Source: Leisingera caerulea DSM 24564 (GTDB taxonomy: Bacteria > Pseudomonadota > Alphaproteobacteria > Rhodobacterales > Rhodobacteraceae). Taken from it: a stretch of DNA of 64,000 bases. Shown piece by piece: positions 1 through 8,927 of the stretch (within the stretch, counting starts at the first letter, position 1; each line of letters begins with the position of its first letter). The notes under the pieces were generated by a model. The model did no database searches and was not told the origin of the DNA. It was given only the letters and a program-made list of their open reading frames with translations. The stretch is taken from contig NZ_KI421513.1 of assembly GCF_000473325.1 (NCBI RefSeq), positions 3,295,217-3,359,216 on the forward strand. The letters run 5' to 3'. The position numbers and the translations under genes are program-made.

Positions 1-1
1 C

Positions 2-553
2 AAGGCCTCCTTGCGTGCGTCGATCACCGGTGAAATCGTGATGGACGGCGTTGAGGTAGGCGAAGAGGCGCTTCTGCCGCATGTTCAAGGGCTTAAAGGG
101 CCTTTCGGGTGTCTGAACCGCGCCCGTTACGGGATCAGCTGGGGTGCTATGGGCGCAGCAGAGGCGTGCTGGCACGCGGCGCGCCAGTATGGGTTGGACC
201 GCAGCCAGTTCGGCCGGCCGCTCGCCAACACCCAGCTGTTCCAGCTGAAGCTTGCCAACATGCAGACAGAGATCACCCTTGGCCTGCAGGCCTCTTTGCG
301 GGTCGGGCGTCTGATGGACGAGGCGAACGCGGCCCCTGAAATGATCTCGATAATCAAGCGCAACAACTGCGGCAAGGCGCTGGAGATTGCCCGGATGGCC
401 CGCGACATGCATGGCGGCAACGGCATCAGCCTGGAGTTCAACGTGATCCGCCACATGGTGAACCTGGAAACGGTGAACACCTATGAAGGTACCCATGATG
501 TGCACGCTCTGATCCTGGGCCGGGCACAAACTGGCTTGCAGGCTTTCTTCTGA
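2..553 (+). CDS. gcdH: Glutaryl-CoA dehydrogenase, C-terminal part (5' end outside window)
   Basis: Catalyses FAD-dependent oxidation and decarboxylation of glutaryl-CoA to crotonyl-CoA in lysine, tryptophan and aromatic acid catabolism. The 183 visible residues form the C-terminal acyl-CoA dehydrogenase helical domain. The segment reading [14 protein letters not shown], about 22 residues from the end, carries the catalytic-base glutamate and matches GCDH more closely than generic acyl-CoA dehydrogenases. The opening [12 protein letters not shown] also follows GCDH. The frame is open to the window edge, so the true start lies upstream. A strong hairpin terminator follows the stop. Confidence 0.93.
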   Translation, partial: KASLRASITGEIVMDGVEVGEEALLPHVQGLKGPFGCLNRARYGISWGAMGAAEACWHAARQYGLDRSQFGRPLANTQLFQLKLANMQTEITLGLQASLRVGRLMDEANAAPEMISIIKRNNCGKALEIARMARDMHGGNGISLEFNVIRHMVNLETVNTYEGTHDVHALILGRAQTGLQAFF

Positions 554-560
554 GGACTGC

Positions 561-602
561 GTGCAGCGCGGGGTAAGGCCTCGCGCTGCACTTTTGCATT
601 TT
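561..602 (+). terminator. Rho-independent terminator after gcdH
   Basis: A perfect 10-bp stem (GTGCAGCGCG at 561-570 with its complement at 582-591) encloses an 11-nt loop. It is followed by a T-rich stretch (TTTTGCATTTT). It lies 8 bp after the gcdH stop codon. Confidence 0.8.
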
Positions 603-1173
603 GATCTTGCGGATTTGCTGGCGGTGACCATCCTGCGGATTTCGCAAAGGATCCCGGCGCGGCGCGTTTGCGAATAACCGCACAATCGGATCCCAAAAAC
701 TTACCGCCAATTGCAAAGCAGGCCGGGGTTTTAAGGTTTTTCTGCTGTCTGGCAGTTTAACCGGTTAACGTCGCGCACCTTGCTTGCGCAGAACAGCAAC
801 CCTTCGAGGTCATTCCGAAGCTCCGACTTGCGTTTTTTCAGGCGATGACATCAGGCCTCTTTGATGCAAGTGTTTTGCATCCTTCAAGGGGTGCTGCTCT
901 GCCGAGGACGCCGGGCGCATTGTCATTTGCATTTTTGCAGGATGATATTGCGCAATTGCCCTGGCAAAATTACATGTCCTCCACTACCCGTGCTAAGAGT
1001 GGTTTGCAAGAAATCACGCCTTAACAAAAGGTTATCATTAATAATTCGGCTGCAAAAGCCAATTATTAGACTTCTAGAAGTTTCAGCCGCTGCGGCGCAG
1101 AAGCGGTAGGGCCAAGTAAGCGGGTTAGCGGATTGGCAGCGTTCCTGCCGTTGAAATGGCTGGCAGAGCGGCA
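603..1173. other. Intergenic region without a convincing gene
   Basis: No reading frame here has coding character. The G+C falls around 1010-1090. Two perfect palindromes stand out: TTAACCGGTTAA at 757-768 and CTTCTAGAAG at 1071-1080. At 1021-1035 there is a TTAA-N7-TTAT sequence, one base off the CtrA consensus. Both flanking genes end toward this gap (gcdH from the left, the MttB-like gene from the right), so neither needs a promoter here. The reason for such a long gap between convergent genes is not apparent. Confidence 0.5.
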
Positions 1174-1201
1174 CAAAAACGGGCCGGAGTGACCGGCCCG
1201 T
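1174..1201 (-). terminator. Rho-independent terminator of the MttB-like gene
   Basis: Read on the minus strand, an ACGGGCCGG stem, a short loop and CCGGCCCGT are followed by a run of five T (1175-1179). It begins about 20 bp past the stop codon of the methyltransferase gene. Confidence 0.85.
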
Positions 1202-1220
1202 CTGCAAGCGATTCGGGCGC

Positions 1221-2768
1221 TTATGCTGGCAGATGGATGTTGAATTTCTTCCGGATGGCCATGTCGGTGGCAGCGTCAAACCGGGCGGCGGAGCGCTGCG
1301 ACAGGATCTTTTCCTTTTTCGCAATCGCTTTCTCGATCAGGTCCGGCTTGTCGCGTTCCGCCCACTCCTTGGGCGAGGTCCGGTCCCCCAGGTCGGGATA
1401 GACATAGTCCATCTGCATCCGGCTGAGGGTCTGGTCGGTGCCGAGATAGTGGCCGGGCCCGCCGAGACAGGTGGCACGCATCTGGTCCAGGGCCAGAGTG
1501 TCTTCGTTCACTTCGATGCCGCGCACGCAGCGCTGCGCCTGGCCCAGCAGATCGTTGTCGAGGATCAGCGACTCATGGCAGAAGCCCAGCAGCGAGGCGT
1601 GCATGCCCGCGGCCTCGTAAGCCATATTCAGACCTGAGAGACCCGCCATGACGGCAGAACACATCTGCTCCCAGCCGGCCTGCATATCGGGCATTTTCGA
1701 ATCCGAGGCACCCGCAGCGGCACCGCCGGGCAAGTCATAGAATTTGTGCATCTGGGCGCAGCCAGCGGTCAGCAAGGCCTGTTCGCCGGAGCCCACGGAC
1801 ATCGCGCCGGTCCGCAGGTCCAAGCCAAAGGGCCAAGTCCCGAAAATCGCGGGTGCACCGGGCTTTACGGCGTTTACGTAAACCAGTCCGGCCAGGCATT
1901 CCGCAACTGCCTGGGCAATTGCGCCGGCAATGGTGGAAGGGGCGGTCGCGCCTGCCATGCCCGCCGACAGCAGCAGCACTGGCATACCGCCCTTGATGCA
2001 TTCCTCCATCACCTCGCAGGATTCCGTGGCAAATTTCAACGGCGGAACCACAAAGCAGTTGGAGTTCGAGACGAAGGGGCGCTCGCGCCATTTGTCCTCG
2101 CCGCCAGCAATCATGTGCAGCAGCTCCAGCCCGGGTTTCACGAAGCCCGGCTCAGTGAAGGAGACGCCCACATGTTTGGTGGTCCCGGCGGTGGTGGCGT
2201 AGATCGAGTTCAGATCCATCTCGCAGTTATCGGCGATGTCGCGGCACACCATCGGGCGCTGGACAAAGTGGATATTGTCAAGCTGGTCACAGATGCGCGC
2301 GGCGTCGTGCAGGTCCTGCACGGTGGAGTCGCGGTAGGTCTTGCCATGCACGTCCACCATGCTGACCGCGGCGCCGGCGGTGCCGTAATGGACCCGGCCG
2401 CCAGAGAGCTGCAGGTCGGTCTTGCCGTCCCGGCTGTAAAGGGTGACGGAGCGGTTTGCCTTGGCAATGGTGTCTTCGACCAGGGCGCGGGGGAAGCGGA
2501 TCCGGCCATCGTCGCCCAGAGTGCAGCCTGCCGCGGTGAGGTAGCCGATGCCGCTTTGAGGCGCATCGGCGAGGCCGATTTCTTCCAGTGCGGTCAGTGC
2601 GGTCTGATGGATCTTCTCCATGTCCTGCGGGCTGAGAACTTGGAGGGCTTTGGATTCCATTCCCGGACGTACGGGACGCAGATGATCGGGCAGTGCTGCA
2701 GCGCGGGCTGCACGGCGCGCGTTGCGTCCGCCGCTGCGGCCAGCGCGGGAGGAGGCTTGGTCGTTCAT
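1221..2768 (-). CDS. MttB-family (trimethylamine methyltransferase superfamily) protein, non-pyrrolysine
   Basis: The 515-residue TIM-barrel protein belongs to the MttB superfamily, which transfers a methyl group from a quaternary or tertiary amine to a corrinoid protein. True archaeal MttB reads an in-frame amber codon as pyrrolysine; this frame has no internal stop. It is therefore of the non-Pyl branch, whose characterised members include glycine betaine:corrinoid methyltransferases. The N-terminus is basic and Ala/Arg-rich (residues 1-30) and is followed by the conserved barrel. No corrinoid protein or reactivase gene adjoins it here. The likely folate-side partners lie at 41-43.3 kb. The actual substrate (glycine betaine, proline betaine, carnitine or another) cannot be told from sequence alone. 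Confidence 0.88.
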   Translation of the reverse strand: MNDQASSRAGRSGGRNARRAARAAALPDHLRPVRPGMESKALQVLSPQDMEKIHQTALTALEEIGLADAPQSGIGYLTAAGCTLGDDGRIRFPRALVEDTIAKANRSVTLYSRDGKTDLQLSGGRVHYGTAGAAVSMVDVHGKTYRDSTVQDLHDAARICDQLDNIHFVQRPMVCRDIADNCEMDLNSIYATTAGTTKHVGVSFTEPGFVKPGLELLHMIAGGEDKWRERPFVSNSNCFVVPPLKFATESCEVMEECIKGGMPVLLLSAGMAGATAPSTIAGAIAQAVAECLAGLVYVNAVKPGAPAIFGTWPFGLDLRTGAMSVGSGEQALLTAGCAQMHKFYDLPGGAAAGASDSKMPDMQAGWEQMCSAVMAGLSGLNMAYEAAGMHASLLGFCHESLILDNDLLGQAQRCVRGIEVNEDTLALDQMRATCLGGPGHYLGTDQTLSRMQMDYVYPDLGDRTSPKEWAERDKPDLIEKAIAKKEKILSQRSAARFDAATDMAIRKKFNIHLPA

Positions 2769-3207
2769 TACATTTAGCCTTTCAGTTGGATGAGCATAAA
2801 ATTCTGGAATTTCAGCTCAGAACGGCCGTCCTCTGGCCGCACGCCCGCGTGCCGCACCGATGGTGCGGAAGATCAGGCTGACAAGGCAGCGTTCACCCTG
2901 CATGCGGACTCCCTCTGGTTTGCTGAAGAGTGCCAGCCCTGGAAGGGGTTTCTAGCACAATTGCGACCAGTGTGAAAAAAACGACAAGAATTTCACCCGG
3001 GTTCAGAGGCGGCTTTGGACAGTCTTGAAGCAGTGGCTTTAAGTAAATGTTTTGACTTTTAATGGTGGGACTTCGATTTTTGACGCTATGCGGGGCGGGT
3101 GGATATTGGCAGGATGACCCTGGGAACCGAATATTAATCATTAACGGTGATACTGGGGCCCTGGGGATGGCGCGCTGACACGGCGCATTTCAAAGAGGCA
3201 GAGAGAC
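2769..3207. other. Intergenic region between divergent MttB-like gene and outer-membrane protein gene
   Basis: This 439-bp gap must hold the promoters of the two divergent genes. A perfect 7-bp inverted repeat with a 3-bp spacer (CCGCACC-GAT-GGTGCGG, 2852-2868) sits 84 bp upstream of the methyltransferase start and could be an operator or leader hairpin. The segment 2970-3150 is relatively A+T-rich, as expected of promoter DNA. I see no gene here and cannot assign -35/-10 boxes with confidence. Confidence 0.45.
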
Positions 3208-3723
3208 ATGCCGATGGTCAGGAAAACCGCACTTATCCATGCCTTTGCCGCGGGTGTCACGGTGGCGCTTACTTTTGGCCAGTCAAGTTCGGCAGAAGGG
3301 TGGGCGCGGCCGCTGTTCAACACCTCCGCTCGCGCCCCTTCCGGCGGCGGCAGCGCGGAGCCGCAGGCGTTCCAGCTGGCCTTTATCCGGGAGTTCGGCA
3401 GCATTATCTTCGGCGGCACTGTTGCGTCCAACCGGTCCGGCCTGCTGACGCGGGCAGTGCAAGCGGACGAAACCCACCAGCTGCGCCTGCATGCCGGCTA
3501 CGACTTTGGGCCGGCAACGGGTGTTGTCACGCTCGGCGGGCTGCAGGCCGAAACTTCAGGCGGCAAGCGTCAGGGGACGCTGTTCGGGTTGGGGATGCGC
3601 GTGTCCCTCAACCGGGCGCTGCAGCTGAGGGGTGAAGTGCTGCATCACGAAGCTGGGCCCAGGGACGGCAGCGGCCGCCCGCGCGGCGAGACTCTTTCTA
3701 TCAGCGCGGCCTTCCGGTTCTGA
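3208..3723 (+). CDS. Small outer-membrane beta-barrel-like protein
   Basis: The 171-residue protein begins with a signal-peptide-like segment (two basic residues, then a hydrophobic stretch ending near residue 29). It ends in an aromatic residue (..ISAAFRF), the usual sorting signal of outer-membrane barrels. Alternating hydrophobic strands (for example FQLAFIREFG, HQLRLHAGYDF, QGTLFGLGMRV, QLRGEVLHH) suggest about eight strands. It resembles the neighbouring protein at 3983-4564 in its final strands (GEVLHHE against GEVLEHE), so the two look like diverged tandem paralogues. No specific substrate or function can be assigned. Confidence 0.7.
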   Translation: MPMVRKTALIHAFAAGVTVALTFGQSSSAEGWARPLFNTSARAPSGGGSAEPQAFQLAFIREFGSIIFGGTVASNRSGLLTRAVQADETHQLRLHAGYDFGPATGVVTLGGLQAETSGGKRQGTLFGLGMRVSLNRALQLRGEVLHHEAGPRDGSGRPRGETLSISAAFRF

Positions 3724-3982
3724 CAGGCGTTGCCGCGTGGGCAGGCGTGAAGCAGCCGGGTAGACAGGCCTCCCGCTAGGTGCCCGCAATCATATTTCAA
3801 TGGCTTATCCGAATTCCGTCAGCCGCGGCCGGCGGAAAAGCGCACGCAGCAGGGGAATTTCGGCCAGTCATTGCCAGCTCAAGGGAACGTGAGCCGGAAA
3901 GACTGGAAGTTCGGGCACGGAGCCCTTTTGTAAGCTCCAACGGCGCACAACCTGCGCCGGGACTGCAAAAGGAGAAGTCTAA

Positions 3983-4564
3983 ATGACTCGTTTCGTAGCT
4001 ATGACAGCCATCGCAGCCGTAATGGGCAGTGCAGCATTTGCCGGCAACATCAGTGAGCCGGTGGTCGAACCCGCGCCGGCACCGGCACCCGTGCCGGTGG
4101 CCAATGATGGCGGCGACTGGACCGGTTTCTACCTGGGTGGCCAGATCGGCCAGCTGGACGTGGACGCAACCAACGGAGCCTCGGGTGACGATGCCGCTTA
4201 CGGTATCCACGCCGGTTACAACTATGATTTCGGCCGTTTCGTCCTGGGTGGCGAACTGGACTATGACACCACCGACGTGGACCTGGGCGGCGGCGCAACC
4301 GTGGATTCCGTCGCACGCGCCAAGGTGAAAGCCGGTTACGACTTCGGCAACGTTCTGGCCTATGTGACCGGCGGTGTGGCTGAGGCCGACAGCTCGCTGG
4401 GCAGCGAAACCGGTGAGTTCTACGGCGTCGGCCTGGCCTATCAGGTCACCGACCAGTGGCAGATCGGCGGCGAAGTGCTGGAGCATGAGTTCGACGATTT
4501 CGGCAACTCCGGTGTGGGCGCAGATGCCACCTCGGTTTCGCTGCGCGCGTCGTTCAAGTTCTAA
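3983..4564 (+). CDS. Outer-membrane beta-barrel protein (porin-family/OmpA-like barrel)
   Basis: The 193-residue protein has a clear signal peptide (MTRFVAMTAIAAVMGSAAFA), then a short Pro/Ala linker (PAPAPAPVPV). A barrel rich in Gly, Asp and aromatic residues follows and ends in SLRASFKF, with the terminal Phe typical of BamA substrates. Motifs such as GFYLGGQIGQ and GIHAGYNYDF are those of the small outer-membrane-protein beta-barrel domain found widely in alphaproteobacteria. A purine-rich AAAGGAGAAG ribosome-binding site precedes the ATG. The acidic composition suits a marine outer membrane. A paralogue lies upstream, and a double hairpin terminator follows. Confidence 0.85.
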   Translation: MTRFVAMTAIAAVMGSAAFAGNISEPVVEPAPAPAPVPVANDGGDWTGFYLGGQIGQLDVDATNGASGDDAAYGIHAGYNYDFGRFVLGGELDYDTTDVDLGGGATVDSVARAKVKAGYDFGNVLAYVTGGVAEADSSLGSETGEFYGVGLAYQVTDQWQIGGEVLEHEFDDFGNSGVGADATSVSLRASFKF

Positions 4565-4579
4565 TCTGACGCACACGCT

Positions 4580-4651
4580 GGCGCGGCGGCGCTTTTCCGC
4601 CGCGCCGCTGGCCGCCCGGTCTGTACCCAAGGCAGACGGGGCGGCCTTTTT
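4580..4651 (+). terminator. Tandem terminator hairpins after the outer-membrane protein gene
   Basis: Two hairpins follow the stop codon. The first has a perfect 10-bp stem (GGCGCGGCGG at 4580-4589 with 4597-4606). The second has a 14-bp stem with one mismatch (4610-4623 with 4633-4646) and is directly followed by TTTTT. The second is a canonical rho-independent terminator. Confidence 0.88.
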
Positions 4652-4865
4652 GCTATTTGGGGCAAAAGGCTTGGCGGGGCTGGCGGCCCATGCTAAGCAG
4701 CCCTTATGAACCAGAAATGCACCGCCATCATTTGCTGCATTACCTGCTGACATATCAGCGGGCTGGTTTCTGTCGTTTTCATTTCCCTGACAACTTGCTA
4801 AGCCCGCGCTGCGCGCAATGGGTTATGCCGGCCATCTGAGAGCTGGGCATGGGAAAGGAACGGGC

Positions 4866-6419
4866 ATGGGAACCAAGGACATAGTGATCAAGCTGCACAA
4901 CACAAAGACCCGCAAGAAAGAGGTCTTTGAGCCGATCGACGCCAGTAACGTGCGGATGTATGTCTGCGGGCCTACCGTCTATGACCGGGCGCATCTTGGC
5001 AATGCCCGGCCGGTGGTGGTGTTCGATGTGCTGTACCGGCTGCTGCGAGAAGTTTATGGCGCAGATCAAGTAACTTACGCCCGGAACTTCACCGACGTTG
5101 ACGACAAGATCAACGCCCGCGCCGCCGAAAGCGGACGCCCGATCGGCGACATCACCGCGGAGACCACACAGTGGTTTCTGGATGATATGGGCGAGCTTGG
5201 CGCGCTGCAGCCCAACCACATGCCGCGGGCAACGGAGTACATCCCGCAGATGGTGGCGATGATTGAGGACCTGATCGCCAAGGGCCACGCCTATGCCGCA
5301 GAGGGACATGTGCTGTTTGCTGTCGACAGCTGGAAGGACCGTTACGGCAATCTGTCAGGCCGGTCTGTTGATGACATGATCGCCGGCGCCCGGGTTGAGG
5401 TAGCGCCCTATAAAAAGAACCCGATGGATTTTGTGCTGTGGAAGCCCTCCACCGAGGATCTGCCGGGCTGGGACAGCCCCTGGGGCCGGGGGCGGCCGGG
5501 CTGGCATATCGAGTGCTCGGCAATGTCTTATGAGTTGCTTGGGGAGAACTTTGACATTCACGGCGGCGGCAACGACCTGATGTTCCCGCACCATGAGAAT
5601 GAAATTGCGCAAAGCTGCTGCGCCCATCCGGAGGGTGAGTTTGCACGTTTCTGGCTGCACAACGAGATGCTGCAGGTCGAAGGCAAGAAGATGTCCAAAT
5701 CGCTGGGCAACTTTTTCACCGTGCGCGATCTTCTGGATCAGGGTTACCCCGGCGAGGTGATCCGGCTGGTGTTTCTGCAAACCCACTACCGCAAGCCGAT
5801 GGACTGGACCGATAAGAAGGCCAAGGAGGCAGAGGCAACGCTGCGCAAGTGGCGGGCGCTGACCGCGGGCATCGAACCCGCGTCCAGCGCTGCTGCCGCG
5901 GTCCTGGAGGCGCTGGCGGATGACCTCAATTCCGCGGGCGCCATTGCCGAGCTGCACAAGCTGGCAGCGGCGGGCGATGCCGCGGGGCTGCTGGCCTCAG
6001 CCCGGATGCTGGGACTTCTGACGGACGAGATGGGGGCCTGGTACTTAGAAGGTGAACAATTGGACAAATCGTTCTTTAAGTCTGAAGTCGAAGCACTAAT
6101 GGCAGTGCGGGACTTGCTCAAAGTAAAAGGTAAGGCAAGCTTTAAGGCTGGCGACCGCGAAACAGGAAGTCAGTTCTTTAGTGACGCTGACGGAGCCCGA
6201 GATGCGCTCAATGACTTAGGATTTGAAGTAAAGGATCTTGCAGAAGGTTACGAGTGGGAACTTGGACCACGTCTACGTCATAAAGGAGCCGTTTCAACTA
6301 GTGTGGAAGGCGTCTCGGCATCTGAAATAACACGTCAAGATCGTTGGAGAAAAACTCTCAAAAAATTGAAGTCCTTTCGTCTTGGCCTCGAAAAAAGCAT
6401 GAAGGAACGTGGGTTGTGA
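4866..6419 (+). CDS. cysS: Cysteine--tRNA ligase with an atypical C-terminal segment
   Basis: Charges tRNA-Cys with cysteine in the cytoplasm. The class I signature HLGN is at residues 43-46, the zinc-ligand Cys34 is in MYVCGPT, and KMSKS is at 275-279. The ATG at 4866 is preferred over upstream ATGs because AAAGGAA precedes it and [13 protein letters not shown] matches the family start. Residues from about 394 (base 6045) to 517 differ sharply. By hand count G+C is 168/360 over 6061-6420 against 88/120 over 5881-6000, and rare codons such as TTA and CTA appear. The segment keeps a recognisable CysS tail motif ([16 protein letters not shown], about 437-452). It then adds a basic extension of roughly 60 residues. 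It looks like a recombinational replacement of the anticodon-side domain from a lower-G+C source. Confidence 0.93.
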   Translation: MGTKDIVIKLHNTKTRKKEVFEPIDASNVRMYVCGPTVYDRAHLGNARPVVVFDVLYRLLREVYGADQVTYARNFTDVDDKINARAAESGRPIGDITAETTQWFLDDMGELGALQPNHMPRATEYIPQMVAMIEDLIAKGHAYAAEGHVLFAVDSWKDRYGNLSGRSVDDMIAGARVEVAPYKKNPMDFVLWKPSTEDLPGWDSPWGRGRPGWHIECSAMSYELLGENFDIHGGGNDLMFPHHENEIAQSCCAHPEGEFARFWLHNEMLQVEGKKMSKSLGNFFTVRDLLDQGYPGEVIRLVFLQTHYRKPMDWTDKKAKEAEATLRKWRALTAGIEPASSAAAAVLEALADDLNSAGAIAELHKLAAAGDAAGLLASARMLGLLTDEMGAWYLEGEQLDKSFFKSEVEALMAVRDLLKVKGKASFKAGDRETGSQFFSDADGARDALNDLGFEVKDLAEGYEWELGPRLRHKGAVSTSVEGVSASEITRQDRWRKTLKKLKSFRLGLEKSMKERGL

Positions 6420-6465
6420 GGATCGTGAGAACTTTTCAGAACCTCCTGTCGATGGAGGCGCTTTG

Positions 6466-8100
6466 ATGGCCAAGGAACGCCTCTATCTTTACGACACCAC
6501 GTTGCGCGACGGGCAGCAGACCCAAGGCGTTCAATTCTCCACCGCGGAAAAGAAGCAGATCGCGCGGGCGCTGGACGATCTTGGTATCGACTATATCGAG
6601 GGCGGCTGGCCCGGGGCGAATCCGACAGACAGCGCGTTTTTCAGCGAAGCGCCGGACACCCGTGCCACCATGACCGCCTTTGGCATGACCAAGCGGGCCG
6701 GGCGGTCGGCGGACAACGATGATGTGCTGGCGGCAGTGATGAATGCGGGCACCCAAGCGGTGTGTCTGGTCGGCAAAAGCCACGACTATCACGTGACCCA
6801 CGCGCTGGGGATCACGCTGGAGGAGAACCTCGACAACATCCGCGCCTCGGTCGCCCATATCGTGGCGCAGGGGCGCGAGGCGCTGTTTGACGCCGAGCAT
6901 TTTTTTGACGGCTACAAGGACAATCCGGACTATGCACTGGCGGCTTGCCGGGCCGCGCTGGAGGCCGGAGCGCGCTGGGTGGTGCTGTGCGACACCAATG
7001 GCGGCGCGCTGCCGGCCGAGGTGAGCCGCATCGTCACAGAGGTTGTTGGCGCCGGAATTCCGGGTGAGAAACTGGGTATACACACCCATAACGACACGGA
7101 AAATGCCGTGGCGTGCTCATTGGCTGCGGTAGACGCAGGGGCGCGGCAGATCCAAGGAACGCTGAATGGTTTGGGCGAACGCTGCGGGAATGCCAACCTG
7201 ACCGCGCTGATCCCGACACTGCTGCTGAAGGAGCCCTATGCCAGCCAGTTCGAGACCGGTGTGAGCCTGCAGGCGCTTGCCGGGCTGACCCGCATCAGCC
7301 GGATGCTGGATGATATCCTGAACCGGGTTCCGGTGCGGCAGGCAGCCTATGTGGGGGCGTCAGCCTTTGCCCATAAGGCGGGGCTGCATGCCAGCGCGAT
7401 CCTCAAGGATCCGTCGACCTATGAGCATATCGAGCCGGATAAGGTCGGCAATGCGCGCGTCATCCCGATGTCGAACCAGGCCGGGCAGTCGAACCTGCGC
7501 AAGCGTTTGACCGATGCGGGGCTGTCTGTTGATAAGGGCAACCCAGCGCTGGCGCGGATTCTGGAGCGGATCAAGGAGCGCGAGGCGGAAGGCTATTCCT
7601 ACGATACAGCGCAGGCTTCGTTCGAACTGCTGGCGCGCGATGAGCTGGACCAGCTGCCGGAGTTCTTTGAGGTCAAGCGCTACAAGGTCACCGTCGAGCG
7701 CCGCAAGAACAAGTACAACCGCATGGTGAGCCTGTCGGAGGCGGTTGTGGTGGTGAAGGTCGATGGCGAAAAACGGTTGTCTGTCAGTGAATCGCTGGAT
7801 GAAACCGGCAGCGACCGCGGCCCGGTGAACGCGCTGGCCCGGGCGCTGATCAAGGATCTTGGGCGCTACTCGTCACAGCTGGAGGACATGCGGCTGGTCG
7901 ACTTTAAAGTGCGGATCACCCAGGGCGGAACCGAAGCTGTTACCCGCGTCATCATCGACAGTGAGGACAGCCAGGGCCGCCGCTGGTCCACTGTTGGTGT
8001 CAGCCCGAACATCATAGACGCATCGTTTGAGGCGCTGCTGGATGCAATCCGCTGGAAGCTGGTGCATGACTGCGGAACCGGGCGGACGGATGCAGTTTGA
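6466..8100 (+). CDS. cimA: (R)-citramalate synthase
   Basis: Condenses pyruvate and acetyl-CoA to citramalate, giving a threonine-independent entry to isoleucine synthesis. The 544-residue protein has the HMGL/DRE-TIM barrel with TLRDGQQ at 12-18 and the metal-binding HTHND at 206-210. A LeuA-type allosteric dimer domain spans roughly residues 415-535. The family N-terminus (MAKERLYLYDTTLRDG) and the GGAGG ribosome-binding site place the start at 6466. CimA and 2-isopropylmalate synthases are related. The KERLYLYDTTLRDGQQ start and the overall length favour the CimA (LeuA_type3) group. It lies 46 bp after cysS, and its end overlaps the next gene by 11 bp. Confidence 0.92.
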   Translation: MAKERLYLYDTTLRDGQQTQGVQFSTAEKKQIARALDDLGIDYIEGGWPGANPTDSAFFSEAPDTRATMTAFGMTKRAGRSADNDDVLAAVMNAGTQAVCLVGKSHDYHVTHALGITLEENLDNIRASVAHIVAQGREALFDAEHFFDGYKDNPDYALAACRAALEAGARWVVLCDTNGGALPAEVSRIVTEVVGAGIPGEKLGIHTHNDTENAVACSLAAVDAGARQIQGTLNGLGERCGNANLTALIPTLLLKEPYASQFETGVSLQALAGLTRISRMLDDILNRVPVRQAAYVGASAFAHKAGLHASAILKDPSTYEHIEPDKVGNARVIPMSNQAGQSNLRKRLTDAGLSVDKGNPALARILERIKEREAEGYSYDTAQASFELLARDELDQLPEFFEVKRYKVTVERRKNKYNRMVSLSEAVVVVKVDGEKRLSVSESLDETGSDRGPVNALARALIKDLGRYSSQLEDMRLVDFKVRITQGGTEAVTRVIIDSEDSQGRRWSTVGVSPNIIDASFEALLDAIRWKLVHDCGTGRTDAV

Positions 8101-8866
8101 CGCGGACCTGACGGCCTGCGCCGACCTGGTGCAAAAGAGCGACCCGGACCGGTTTCTGGCCACGATGGCCGCGCCGGTTCAGGCGCGGCCGCTGCTGTTT
8201 GCGCTGTACGCCTTCAATATCGAGCTGGCGCGCGCACCCTGGGCCAGCCAGGAGAGCATGATTGCCGAAATGCGGGTGCAGTGGTGGCGCGACGTCGGGG
8301 CGGAGATCGCCGAAGGCAAGCCGGTCCGGCGCCACTATGTGGCGACACCCTTGGCGCAACTGCTCAAGCCGGAGCTTGCGGCCTGCATCGACGGCATGGC
8401 CGAGGCACGGCGCTGGGACATCTACAAAGACCCCTTTGAGGATGAGGCCGCTTTTGACAGCTATATCGACCGGACCAGCGGGTCGCTGATGTGGATGGCG
8501 GCCGCGTCCTTGGGTCGGGCGGATGAGGCTGCGGTGCGCGATTTTGCCTATGGCACTGGTGTCGCCAATTGGCTGCGCGCCATTCCGGAACTGGAGGCGC
8601 AAAAGCGGATACCTCTGTTGGACGGCACCCTGGAGGGTGTGCAAGCTTTGGCGCATAAGGGGTTGGAGAAAATACAAAACTCCCGCTCACGCGGCGGGAG
8701 GATTTCGAAGCAGTCGGGCGCTGCGCTGCTGGCGGGCTGGCAAGCGGAGGGCCTGCTGAAACAGGCCATCCGGCAGCCCGAACGGGTGGCGCAAGGCGCG
8801 CTTGGGCAGAGCGAGTTCCGGCGCAGGGCCGGTTTGATGTGGCGTACAGCCCTGGGGCGCTGGTAA
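8090..8866 (+). CDS. Squalene/phytoene-synthase-fold protein, NDUFAF6-like
   Basis: The 258-residue protein has the trans-isoprenyl diphosphate synthase fold (PF00494 type). The conserved N-terminal run ALYAFNIELARAP followed by MRVQWWRD resembles NDUFAF6, the mitochondrial complex I assembly factor, more than carotenoid enzymes. The two Asp-rich DxxxD substrate motifs of phytoene synthases are not evident, and no crt genes are nearby. It is translationally coupled to cimA, since its ATG lies inside the last codons of cimA. A role in respiratory complex assembly is an inference from family resemblance. An enzymatic prenyl-transfer role cannot be excluded. Confidence 0.8.
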   Translation: MQFDADLTACADLVQKSDPDRFLATMAAPVQARPLLFALYAFNIELARAPWASQESMIAEMRVQWWRDVGAEIAEGKPVRRHYVATPLAQLLKPELAACIDGMAEARRWDIYKDPFEDEAAFDSYIDRTSGSLMWMAAASLGRADEAAVRDFAYGTGVANWLRAIPELEAQKRIPLLDGTLEGVQALAHKGLEKIQNSRSRGGRISKQSGAALLAGWQAEGLLKQAIRQPERVAQGALGQSEFRRRAGLMWRTALGRW

Positions 8867-8876
8867 ACCCCTGCCA

Positions 8877-8911
8877 AAGAAAAAGGCGCCTCCCCGGGCG
8901 CCTTTCTTTTT
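8877..8911. terminator. Bidirectional terminator between convergent genes
   Basis: An AGGCGCC/GGCGCCT stem (8884-8903) has an A-rich stretch (AAAGAAAA) on its left and TTTCTTTTT on its right. It can therefore terminate transcription from both sides. It lies between the NDUFAF6-like gene and the MFS gene on the opposite strand. Confidence 0.88.
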
Positions 8912-8927
8912 GCCTGCCGCTAGGACA

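Noticed and set aside
1221..2768. True pyrrolysine-type MttB
   Set aside because: No in-frame amber codon, and no pylBCDS genes or tRNA-Pyl in view.
1746..2777. Long open frame of 343 codons on the plus strand
   Set aside because: It lies wholly antisense to the MttB-like gene, has a Gly/His/Arg-rich low-complexity composition, and is a usual shadow frame of high-G+C DNA.
8090..8866. Carotenoid phytoene synthase
   Set aside because: Asp-rich motifs not evident, no crt genes nearby, and N-terminal motifs closer to NDUFAF6.
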